From the NCBI RefSeq assembly GCF_008386495.1, contig NZ_VTHJ01000039.1, forward strand, positions 26,868-90,867: a DNA stretch of 64,000 nucleotides. Direction: 5' to 3'. The notes beneath the pieces are model-generated. The model did not search any database. It was not told the DNA's origin and worked only from the letters and a program-made list of their open reading frames with translations. Numbering within the stretch: position 1 is the first letter of the stretch; each line of letters opens with the position of its first letter. The position numbers and the translations under genes are program-made. The DNA is from Streptomyces tailanensis. GTDB lineage: Bacteria > Actinomycetota > Actinomycetes > Streptomycetales > Streptomycetaceae. This document shows positions 1 through 6,870 of the stretch, in pieces.

Positions 1-44
1 AGCCGCCGGGTGGGATCGGCCAATGCCTTGAAGACGGCGTCCAT
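1..44 (-). CDS. ArsR-family transcriptional regulator, N-terminal fragment
   Basis: Partial gene running off the left edge. Reading the minus strand from the ATG at 44 gives MDAVFKALADPTRR, the characteristic first helix of ArsR/SmtB winged-helix repressors (ALADPTRR is close to a family signature). Such proteins repress their own operon and release DNA on metal or small-molecule binding. Only 14 codons are visible, so the ligand and the rest of the operon are unknown. A near-perfect inverted repeat lies just upstream at 72-97 and is the likely operator. Confidence 0.72.
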   Translation of the reverse strand, partial: MDAVFKALADPTRR

Positions 45-71
45 CGCGACTACCTCATCACTCACCCCATC

Positions 72-97
72 ATTATGCAGGTATCTGCCTGCGTAAT
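72..97. promoter_or_regulatory. Palindromic operator upstream of the ArsR-type gene
   Basis: The arms ATTATGCAGG and CCTGCGTAAT pair at 9 of 10 positions around a 6-base centre, 28 bases upstream of the ArsR-like start codon. ArsR regulators commonly bind 10-2-10 or similar AT-ended palindromes overlapping their own promoter, so autoregulation is the simplest reading. This is inferred from position and symmetry. Confidence 0.6.
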
Positions 98-204
98 GTC
101 AACCGACGGTGGGCCACCAGTGAGGGACCCACGATTGTCATGGGCACCCCCTAAGCCGATCGCCTGATCGACTGCTGATGCATGAGAACCGGGGGAGCGG
201 CGCG

Positions 205-936
205 ATGAGTGGTAAGGGACGAGTCGGCGCGTCCAGGCGATGGGCATGGGCCGTAGCCGTGGTGGTCAGCACACTGGCGGGTTGCGGTGGCGGCGACACG
301 GCAGACAGGGCCGATGCGGGAGGAGGCGAGTCGCCGGGAACGTCCGAGAGCCTGTCGCCGGGCAAGAACGCGACCGACCAGCCCGAACCCGACAAGCTGC
401 CCCCGGCGCGCACGCCGGTGCTGCACGTGGACGGCGCGTACACGTACACCGTGCGGATCCTCGACGCCAAGACCACGGTGGACGTCCCCGGCAACCCTCC
501 ACCGGTCGGCACGATGGTGCTCGCCCTGCTTCTGCGCGTGGAGGCCGAGCCCCGCGACCGCAGCATCCACGCGCCCTACGCGGCGCTGTCGATCGACTAT
601 CCGAGCCGCAAGGGCGACCTGAATTCGGACATCGGGACCGTACTCGACTACGGGACGCCGTACTTGACCGAGGATCAGATGCTCTACGGCGGCGAGGGAG
701 CGAAAGGCATCGACTCGGTGTTCGGCACCCTCCAACCGAACACCGTGTACTACCACTGGGCCTGGCAGATCGTCTCGGAGAAGGCGAATCTGGAGGGCGC
801 CACCCTGTGCGAGGCGGAGGTCTCGGGGGCCAGCTGCATCCCCATCGGTGACATCACCACCGCCGAATCCCGACGCGGGGGTTACTCGCCGCCCTTCTCG
901 GTCCCGGCGTCGGTCCGGCTGGCCAGGCGCTCGTAA
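205..936 (+). CDS. Secreted lipoprotein of unknown function
   Basis: 243 residues. The start is the ATG at 205, preceded by GGGGGAGC about 8 bases upstream, rather than the earlier ATG at 178 which lacks a good ribosome binding site. The N-terminus has Arg residues, a hydrophobic stretch (AWAVAVVVSTLAGC) and a lipobox with Cys near residue 26, followed by a Gly/Asp/Ser linker typical of Streptomyces lipoproteins. The mature part has no motif I recognise. The 3' end overlaps the convergent gene at 882-1352 by 55 bases, so one of the two tails may be less conserved. Confidence 0.8.
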   Translation: MSGKGRVGASRRWAWAVAVVVSTLAGCGGGDTADRADAGGGESPGTSESLSPGKNATDQPEPDKLPPARTPVLHVDGAYTYTVRILDAKTTVDVPGNPPPVGTMVLALLLRVEAEPRDRSIHAPYAALSIDYPSRKGDLNSDIGTVLDYGTPYLTEDQMLYGGEGAKGIDSVFGTLQPNTVYYHWAWQIVSEKANLEGATLCEAEVSGASCIPIGDITTAESRRGGYSPPFSVPASVRLARRS

Positions 937-1352
937 CGCTGCCGGGCCGCCTGGGGGGACTGGAGGCCGAGGCCGAAGGCGATCTCCGGCCAGGTCATGC
1001 CGCGGCCCCGGGCCATCTCCAGCAGCCCGGCCTCCAGTTCGTCCATCTCGCCGCGAGCGAGCGGAACGAGGCTCAACGCGGCGGTGATGTCCGCGCGATC
1101 CACCTCCGGTTCACCGTCTTCGAGCAACGCCGCGCCGCTGAGCAGGAACGACACCAGCCGGATGGCCTCGTGCGGGCCGAGCACATGCGGATGGACCTGC
1201 CGCCGCCGCTGCCCGTCCGTCGCCGCGTGCCGCTCGGCGATCCGGAAGAGGGACGTGTACGTGCGCTGCGCCCGCGCCTCGTCCGCGCTCGGCGGGGTGA
1301 AGGGGGCGTCGGAGTCGGCGGCGTGCGGCTGCGAAGAGGAGGAGGACGACAT
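882..1352 (-). CDS. Small DNA-binding-like protein (C-terminal HTH)
   Basis: 156 residues from the ATG at 1352 (MSSSSSSQ). An in-frame ATG lies 24 bases further upstream. The first 30 residues are low-complexity. The middle contains a helical segment with GPHEAIRLVSFLLSGAALL, and the end contains MTWPEIAFGLGLQSPQAARQRYERL-like sequence, a probable helix-turn-helix (W-x-x-I-A-x-x-L-G-x-x-S-x-x-A-A-x-x-R-x-x-R). The family is common as an unnamed protein in Streptomyces from memory. Its role is probably regulatory; no partner is evident. It is convergent with, and overlaps, the lipoprotein gene. Confidence 0.65.
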   Translation of the reverse strand: MSSSSSSQPHAADSDAPFTPPSADEARAQRTYTSLFRIAERHAATDGQRRRQVHPHVLGPHEAIRLVSFLLSGAALLEDGEPEVDRADITAALSLVPLARGEMDELEAGLLEMARGRGMTWPEIAFGLGLQSPQAARQRYERLASRTDAGTEKGGE

Positions 1353-1420
1353 ACGTCCAGCATCCGATGCAAACAACTTGTTGTCAACGGACTATTTCCA
1401 TCCTGGCTCCGCTGTCGCTG

Positions 1421-2007
1421 TCACCGCCGCCCGCCGAACTCCCACTCATGCACCTCGATGACGTCGTACACGTCGTACACGTCGTACACGTCGTACATGT
1501 CGTACACGTCGTACCCGTCCGACGTCAGCACGGCCCGCGCCGCATCCGGCTCCGGAGCCCGGACCAGCGCCGCCGTACCCAACCAGGTGTCCCCGTCGTC
1601 TGACAGCAGCGGCCCGTACGCGATCAACTCATCGCGCCGGGCGGCCGGTACGACGAGGTCGGCGCCCGGCCCGGATCCTGACCCCAGCCCGAGGACGAGG
1701 TACCGGTTGCCGCCGTCCCGTCCGCCGGGGACTCCCACATCGTGCGGCCCAGCAGGTTGCGCCATCGCCGTAGCGGTACGTCCCGGTACACGCCGGCCTG
1801 ATGGTTCGGCTCGTCGAACGCGAACGCGCGGGCGGCGGCCGGATCCGGCAACTCGACGATGTGCACACTCCCGGTGGGCGTCTTCCCGTCCTCGCCGAAC
1901 GTCGGCCCCCGAGCGATCAGCTCCGCCTCGTACCGATCCATGTAGGACCAGTGCTGCACCAATTGGCAGATCAGTCCCACCGGATTGCCGTAGATGAGGC
2001 ATCCCAC
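1421..2007 (-). pseudogene. YCII-domain protein, frameshifted and 5'-disrupted
   Basis: Two different minus-strand frames together make one YCII-like protein. The upstream frame (to about 1720) reads HWSYMDRYEAELIARGPT, then GSVHIVELPDPAAARAFAF and RRWRNLLGRTMWESPADG. The downstream frame continues with GGNRYLVLGLGSG, DELIAYGPLLSDDGDTWLG and ends EVHEWEFGGRR. A single-base slip around 1715-1730 would join them. The expected N-terminal strand before HWSYMD is missing and replaced by an inverted-repeat element (1961-2026). YCII proteins are small dimeric enzymes or binding proteins of uncertain substrate. I infer a decayed gene; a sequencing error could explain the frameshift but not the lost N-terminus. 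Confidence 0.7.
1461..1514. repeat. 9-bp tandem repeat, unit ACGTCGTAC, six copies
   Basis: Six consecutive 9-bp units (one with A-T-G in place of A-C-G), followed by a degenerate seventh, lie near the 3' end of the YCII pseudogene. Read on the minus strand they encode repeated Val-Tyr-Asp. Related proteins, as I recall them, have no such run, so this is probably slippage expansion within a gene no longer under selection. Confidence 0.9.
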
Positions 2008-2026
2008 TGGGACGGATCTGCCAATT
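1961..2026. repeat. Inverted-repeat element, copy 1 (19-bp arms)
   Basis: Arm 1961-1979 (AATTGGCAGATCAGTCCCA) and arm 2008-2026 are inverted copies matching at 18 of 19 bases around a 28-base loop. A second element with the same arm consensus (ATTGGCAG-N-TCCGTC-Y-CA) is at 33990-34073, and both are followed by ACCG. This copy sits exactly where the YCII gene loses its N-terminus. It could be a miniature non-autonomous transposon or an end-joining scar; no transposase is in the window. Confidence 0.75.
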
Positions 2027-2065
2027 ACCGCCCGAGCGGGCCCCCGCCTGGCCCTCCGGCGCGCC

Positions 2066-2695
2066 TCAGTCGCCCCCGCCGCCCCCGCCGCCCCCGCCGC
2101 AACCGAAACCGCCGCCCGAGCCGGTGTCCGAACCCGAGGAGAAGTCGTCGTTGTCGTGGTCCAGGGCCTTGCCCATGCGGATCAGCGCACGGCCCAGGCC
2201 CGACGGAATCGGCTGGACGCCGACCACGCCACGTCGGACCGGTCCGCTCGGGAGGACGGCGGGGCCGTCGAGGACGTACGCCGGGACGTTCCCGTCCCGT
2301 TCCGCCGCCCGCAGTCGCCGCCTGCCCGCGCGGGTCAACCGGCGGCGTGACCCCGTCACCAGGCCCTCCGCCGCGAGTCGGCGGCCGATCTCCTCCACCA
2401 CCGGGGAACGCTGCAGGGCCGTGTGTACGGCCACGACACTCCTGCTGTGCAGGCACGACGCGATCACCGCACGTTCGACCGGATGCCGGGGCCGATCCCC
2501 GCCCATGGAGCTCACAGCACCCTCGGTCGCACGTATGCGCGAGGCGCGTACCTTGAGCAGCCCACGCTCGGCCAGCGCGATCACCGCGCTGTCGGCCACC
2601 CGGTGTGCCCCGCCCGCCAGGAACGCGATGTCGTACGTGTCCAGCGCCCGGGTCCCCGCACCGGCCGCCACACTTCGCCGAAAGGCCATCCTCAT
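2066..2695 (-). CDS. TIGR04222-like protein with glycine-rich tail
   Basis: 209 residues from the ATG at 2695, which has GAAGGGGG about 10 bases upstream; a start 45 bases earlier is possible. The segment TYDIAFLAGGAHRVADSAVIALAERG is the hallmark opening of TIGR04222 proteins, actinobacterial proteins of unknown role that usually also carry membrane segments and end in Gly/Cys-rich tails. Here the tail (SGGGFGCGGGGGGGGGD) is present, but I see no transmembrane segment between the two parts, so this is a soluble or shortened member. It precedes the YCII pseudogene on the same strand. Confidence 0.7.
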   Translation of the reverse strand: MRMAFRRSVAAGAGTRALDTYDIAFLAGGAHRVADSAVIALAERGLLKVRASRIRATEGAVSSMGGDRPRHPVERAVIASCLHSRSVVAVHTALQRSPVVEEIGRRLAAEGLVTGSRRRLTRAGRRRLRAAERDGNVPAYVLDGPAVLPSGPVRRGVVGVQPIPSGLGRALIRMGKALDHDNDDFSSGSDTGSGGGFGCGGGGGGGGGD

Positions 2696-2923
2696 CTCGG
2701 ACCCACCCCCTTCGAACACCCCGCTTGCCCGCAGTGTCACCGAGCGGAACAGCCCATAACCCTCTCCCGCCCACTTCAGAGCAACACTTGAGCTTCCCGG
2801 CCGACAGCGCCCCCGCCCGCCCCATCGCCCCCACTGGTAAATATGGAGGTATTCAGCGCGCGCACCTGGCGGGGATTTCTTCCGTCCCGCAGCTGGGAAT
2901 CTCCCCGAGGAGTACCCTGTGCC

Positions 2924-2958
2924 GGGACCCCGGCCCGATTGCGGCGAGCCGGGGTTCC
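2924..2958. terminator. Hairpin downstream of the His-rich secreted protein gene
   Basis: GGGACCCCGG (2924-2933) and CCGGGGTTCC (2949-2958) pair at 9 of 10 positions about 50 bases past the stop codon of the gene at 3007-3573. It lacks a clear T-run, as is usual in Streptomyces. The rest of 2696-3006 shows no gene I can support. Confidence 0.4.
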
Positions 2959-3006
2959 AATGCTGCGAGGAGAGGATTTCCTCCCCGTTTCAGGACGCGG
3001 TCGGCG

Positions 3007-3573
3007 TCAGCGGTGGTCGTTGTGGTGCTTGTTGTGGTGGTCGTGGTGGATGACGCGGAAACTGCCCACAATCAAGTCGCCCGCAATTTGCCCGGGGCCT
3101 GTGCTGGTGGAGCTGTGAGGGCCGACCGTGGCAACGGCGGGACCGTTGTCGCAGGTGATGCCGTTGAAGAATTCGACCGTCTTCTCGCTTTCGTTTCGGA
3201 TGTTGAAGTTGGTGGCGCCGACCGTGCTGGTGGCCACGTTGACGACGGCGATACAGGAGCCCGGCACGGCAGCGTATGGACGCTCGTTGATGAGAATCCG
3301 GCCGTGGTGGTGGTGGTCGTTGTTGCCGTTGTTGTCGTTGTTGTCGTGCTCCTTCCTCCTCTCGTCGTGTTCCTCGTGCGCTCCCGTACCACCGAGCGGC
3401 GCTGCCGCGGGGGCGCCGGCGGCGGGGGCGGGCTTCTCGACGACGACCGGGGCCGACTTTGGGGTCGACTTGGGGGTCGATTCCAGGGCGGAGCTGGCGT
3501 AGGTGACACCTGTGGCGGTCGCTACCGCCACGCCGACCGAAGCGGCGATCACTGTGATCGTACGAGTGCGCAA
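3007..3573 (-). CDS. Secreted His/Asn-rich protein of unknown function
   Basis: 188 residues. The start is a TTG at 3573 preceded by GAAGGAGA at a suitable distance. A signal peptide is clear: RTRT, then a hydrophobic stretch to about residue 26 (ASVGVAVATATGVTYASSA). A Pro/Ala linker follows, then a charged His/Asn-rich segment (EHDNNDNNGNNDHHHH), a compact domain with two Cys (SCIAVVNVATSTVG and ITCDNGPAVATVGPHS), and a His-rich C-terminus (HHDHHNKHHNDHR). The two His clusters suggest metal binding outside the cell, which is inference. The compact domain's ending (GPGQIAGDLIVGSF) is not one I can name. It is divergent from hemC. Confidence 0.75.
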   Translation of the reverse strand: MRTRTITVIAASVGVAVATATGVTYASSALESTPKSTPKSAPVVVEKPAPAAGAPAAAPLGGTGAHEEHDERRKEHDNNDNNGNNDHHHHGRILINERPYAAVPGSCIAVVNVATSTVGATNFNIRNESEKTVEFFNGITCDNGPAVATVGPHSSTSTGPGQIAGDLIVGSFRVIHHDHHNKHHNDHR

Positions 3574-3909
3574 TGCACTTCTCCTTCTCTCCGTGACGTC
3601 GGCTGGAGCCGCCGACGATCACGAACGTAAATCCGTGGATTTCCGCTGTCATCTCGGAGAAGTCCGGGGGCGGTATGAAAATAGGACTGAATGGCCCTAT
3701 CGATGGTCACCCTGGCGGATGACGAACCAGGTGGCCTGGTGGGCCGTCAAAGTCCCTTAATGGCTGGATAATTCGGCGATCGCGAGCCGCTAACCATGCC
3801 GAGCTGACATGCCGTCACCCCATCGGATGTGCCGTTGGCGATAGTCAGGGCCTGATTTCCCGTCAGTCCGGTGGGCGGCTGACGCATCTGACGGCCTATC
3901 GTGGAGGGC
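3574..3909. other. Divergent intergenic region, secreted-protein gene / hemC
   Basis: 336 bases without a supported gene, between two divergently transcribed genes, so it must hold both promoters. It is less GC-rich than its surroundings around 3675-3790. I see no strong palindrome and no clear -35/-10 pair. Confidence 0.5.
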
Positions 3910-4845
3910 ATGGCCACTCCCGAGCTCATCCGCATCGTCTCCCGTGACTCCCCCATGGCCCTCGCCCAGGTGGAGCGGGTGCGGGCCGAACTGGCTGTGC
4001 TGCGTCCGGGGATACGGACGACCGTCGTGCCGGTGAAGACGACCGGGGACAAGTGGCTGGGCGACCTGGCGAAGGTCGAGGGGAAGGGGGCGTTCACCAA
4101 GGAGGTCGACGCGGCGCTGGTCGCGGGGGAGGCGGACCTCGCGGTGCACTGCGTGAAGGACATCCCCGCCGACCGGCCGTTGCCGGCCGGGACCATGTTC
4201 GCCGCGTTCCTGAAGCGGGATGACATCCGTGACGCGCTCGTGCACCCCGGCGGGCTCACGCTCGACGAGCTGCCGGCCGGCACCCGGATCGGCACCTCCT
4301 CGGTGCGCCGCGTCGCCCAGCTCGCCGCCTCCCACCCGCACCTGGACTGCGTACCGTTCCGCGGCAACGCGGGTCGGCGGCTGCGGAAGCTCGCCGACGG
4401 TGAGGCGGACGCGTTGCTCCTCGCCGTCTCCGGGCTCGAACGGATCGGGCGGCGGGATGTGATCAGCGAGGTCCTGGACCCGGAGACGATGATGCCGCCG
4501 ATCGGCGCCGGCATCCTCGCGCTCCAGTGCCGCGAGGGCGACACCGACCTCATCGAGACCGTCAGTGACCTCGGCGACCCCGACACGCACCGCGAAGCCA
4601 CCGCCGAACGCATGTTCCTGCACGTTCTCCAGGGCCACTGCAACAGCCCCATCGCCGGCTACGCCCGTACCGAGCGGGGCGGTGAACTGTCGCTGCGCGC
4701 AAGCGTGTTCACGCCGGACGGCAAGACCGTGCTCAACGCCCACGAATGGGCCGGGCGCCTCGACCCGGCCACCCTCGGGACCTCGGTCGCCGTTGCCCTG
4801 TTGCGTCAGGGCGCCCGCGACCTCATCGACACCATCCCGCACTGA
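3910..4845 (+). CDS. hemC: Porphobilinogen deaminase (hydroxymethylbilane synthase)
   Basis: 311 residues from the ATG at 3910 (MATPELIRI). It joins four porphobilinogen units into hydroxymethylbilane for heme, siroheme and cobalamin. Family landmarks are present: SRDSPMALAQ near the start, VKTTGDKW, GKGAFTKEVD, AVHCVKDIP, GTSSVRRVAQ, FRGNAGRRLRKL, and HCNSPIAGYA, which contains the Cys that carries the dipyrromethane cofactor. The usual LRGNVQTRL is altered to FRGNAGRRL. Genes for other heme steps are absent here; Streptomyces normally keep hemC in a hemACBL cluster, so this may be a second copy (inference). It converges on the permease gene with a 9-base gap. Confidence 0.93.
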   Translation: MATPELIRIVSRDSPMALAQVERVRAELAVLRPGIRTTVVPVKTTGDKWLGDLAKVEGKGAFTKEVDAALVAGEADLAVHCVKDIPADRPLPAGTMFAAFLKRDDIRDALVHPGGLTLDELPAGTRIGTSSVRRVAQLAASHPHLDCVPFRGNAGRRLRKLADGEADALLLAVSGLERIGRRDVISEVLDPETMMPPIGAGILALQCREGDTDLIETVSDLGDPDTHREATAERMFLHVLQGHCNSPIAGYARTERGGELSLRASVFTPDGKTVLNAHEWAGRLDPATLGTSVAVALLRQGARDLIDTIPH

Positions 4846-4854
4846 ACCTCGGCG

Positions 4855-6369
4855 CTACCGCTCCTTCGTCTCCTCCAGCACCGTCCGCCCTAGCAGCGCG
4901 TACCGCTCCGGTGCCCGGCGCTTGAGGTACTGCGCGTACGCGATGCCGCCGACCGCGATCAGCGCGACGATCCACGGCGTCGCCCGCAGGACGATGGACC
5001 CCGACTCCGGGCCCGCCGCGACACCCATGTTGGACACCAGCAGCACGACCACCGCGAGCATCGCCACGCCGCCCACCAGCGGAGCGGCCAGCGTCCTGAA
5101 CCAGTGGCGGCTCTCGGGGTGGTGGGAGCGGAAGTAGGCCAGGACGGCGAAGGAGCAGACCGCCTGGACGACGAGGATGGCCATCGTGCCGAGGATGGCC
5201 AGCAGGACGTACGTACCGGTGTACGGGTCCTTGTCGGCGAGGGCGAACGCGGCGAGGAGGACGCCGGTCACCGCCGTCTGGACCAGGCCCGCGATGTGCG
5301 GGGAGCCGTGGCGGGGGTGCGTGCGGCCGACGGTGCGCTGGAGGGAGGGGAGGACGCCCTCGCGGCCCAGCGCGTACAGGTAGCGCGCCGCGCAGTTGTG
5401 GAAGGCCATGCCGCAGGCCAGCGAGCCGGTGATCATCAGCCACTGCATGACGACGACCGCCCAGTGGCCGACGTACTGCTCGGTGGGGTTGAAGAACATC
5501 GCGAGCGGGTTCGCGGAGGAGGCCGCGGCGACCGCCTCCTGCTCGCCGTTGCCGATGATGGCCATCCAGGAGACGAAGACGTAGAAGATGCCGACGCCGA
5601 GGACCGAGATCATCGTCGCCTTGGGGATGATCTTCTTCGGGTCGCGGGACTCCTCGCCGTACATGGCCGTCGACTCGAAGCCGACCCACGACCAGAAGGC
5701 GAAGAAGAGGCCGAGACCGGCGGACGTGCCCTGGAAGGCGTTCACGGGGTTGACCGGGCCGAAGGTGAAGCCGTGCGGGCCGCCGCCGTGCAGGGCGACC
5801 GAGATCGCCATCGCGGCCAGGATCGTCACCTCCGTGGCCAGCAGGACGACCAGCAGCTTCTCCGCCACCGACACCCCGAACCAGGTCCCCATGGTGTTGA
5901 CGGCCAGCATCAGGATCGCGAAAGCCCACCACGGGACGGCGACGCCTGTCTGGTCCTCCAGGGTCGTCGTCGCGAAGACGGAGAAGATGCCGATGAGGGC
6001 CGGTTCGAAGACGACGTACGCGAAGGTCGCGAGCAGTCCGGAGGCGAGGCCGACGGTGCGGCCGAGGCCGTAGGAGATGAAGCCGTAGAAGGCGCCGGTC
6101 GAGGTGATGTGCTTCGCCATCGAGGTGAAGCCGACGGAAAAGATTGCCAGTACGACCATTGCGACGAGGTAGCTCGCGGGGGCGCCGATGCCGTTGCCGG
6201 ACGAGACCATGAAGGGCACGTTGCCGGTCATCGCGGTGATCGGGGCGGCCGTGGCGACGGCCATGAAGACCACACCGAGCAGCCCGATCGCGTTGGGCTT
6301 GAGCCGGTGGACGGCTCCTTGGCCGTCGTCCGTCCTCGCCTTCGGGGCTACGCCCTCCTGAACTGCCAT
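4855..6369 (-). CDS. APC-superfamily amino acid permease
   Basis: 504 residues from the ATG at 6369, with AGGAAGGGG upstream. The protein has about 12 hydrophobic segments beginning near residue 28 (AIGLLGVVFMAVATAAPITAM). GNVPFMVSSGNGIGAPASYL matches the first helix break of APC transporters. EESRDPKKIIPKA is the conserved cytoplasmic loop signature (E-x-x-x-P-x-x-x-I-P-x-A). It probably imports an amino acid or polyamine with protons; the substrate cannot be read. It is a single gene, with a long repeat element (6501-6858) upstream of its promoter. Confidence 0.9.
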   Translation of the reverse strand: MAVQEGVAPKARTDDGQGAVHRLKPNAIGLLGVVFMAVATAAPITAMTGNVPFMVSSGNGIGAPASYLVAMVVLAIFSVGFTSMAKHITSTGAFYGFISYGLGRTVGLASGLLATFAYVVFEPALIGIFSVFATTTLEDQTGVAVPWWAFAILMLAVNTMGTWFGVSVAEKLLVVLLATEVTILAAMAISVALHGGGPHGFTFGPVNPVNAFQGTSAGLGLFFAFWSWVGFESTAMYGEESRDPKKIIPKATMISVLGVGIFYVFVSWMAIIGNGEQEAVAAASSANPLAMFFNPTEQYVGHWAVVVMQWLMITGSLACGMAFHNCAARYLYALGREGVLPSLQRTVGRTHPRHGSPHIAGLVQTAVTGVLLAAFALADKDPYTGTYVLLAILGTMAILVVQAVCSFAVLAYFRSHHPESRHWFRTLAAPLVGGVAMLAVVVLLVSNMGVAAGPESGSIVLRATPWIVALIAVGGIAYAQYLKRRAPERYALLGRTVLEETKER

Positions 6370-6500
6370 CGGGTGGCCCCTTCCTGGTTGCCGTGATCGC
6401 CGCGCGCCGCACTGCCGCTGGACCGGAACTCTCTAGCCCGAATGAGTCGGCCAAGAGTCTCGGGGCGTTAAATGTTTGTCAACCAGACCTTTAGAAGTTT

Positions 6501-6858
6501 CTCGCCCCCGCCGCCCCTACCCGTCCCGTCCCCAGGGGCTGCCGCCCCTTCGACCCCGCTTCGCGTGAGAGCTCGGGGGGTGCGGTTTGTATGGCGGGTG
6601 CGGGTTGTGTTGGGTTGCTCGCGCAGTTCCCCGCGCCCCTGAAAGAACGGCCCTGCGGGCCGATGAAAATGCCGGGGGCGCAGCCCCCGCTTTTTCAGGG
6701 GCGCGGGGCTGTGTCGATGTGCGGCTCCGCCGCGTGGGCGCGACGAGCCCCCACCCACCCGCACCCGCCAACACACCGACTGAACCGAAGCTCTTTCGCG
6801 GGGGTCGAAGGGGCGCAGCCCCTGGGGGATGGGAACGGGCAGGGGCGGCGGGGGCGAG
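6501..6858. repeat. Dispersed GC-rich repeat, copy A (358 bp, terminal inverted repeats)
   Basis: The first and last roughly 57 bases are inverted copies: the left end starts CTCGCCCCCGCCGCCCCT and the right end is its near-complement, running inward through the CAGGGGCTGC...CCCCTTCGACCCC block. The interior has further hairpins (for example around 6680-6710, GCGGGGGC pairing with GCCCCCGG). Related copies are at 35571-35863 (reversed), 41031-41298 and 63728-64000. Elements of this kind recur between genes in many Streptomyces genomes from memory. Open reading frames inside are artefacts of composition. Confidence 0.92.
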
Positions 6859-6870
6859 AAAACCCCGCCC

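Noticed and set aside
178..204. Earlier ATG for the lipoprotein
   Set aside because: It adds nine residues before the signal and lacks a ribosome binding site; the ATG at 205 is preceded by GGGGGAGC.
1461..1514. Iteron-like tandem repeat as a replication origin or CRISPR
   Set aside because: The units are contiguous 9-mers with no spacers and lie in the YCII coding remnant. No replication gene is near.
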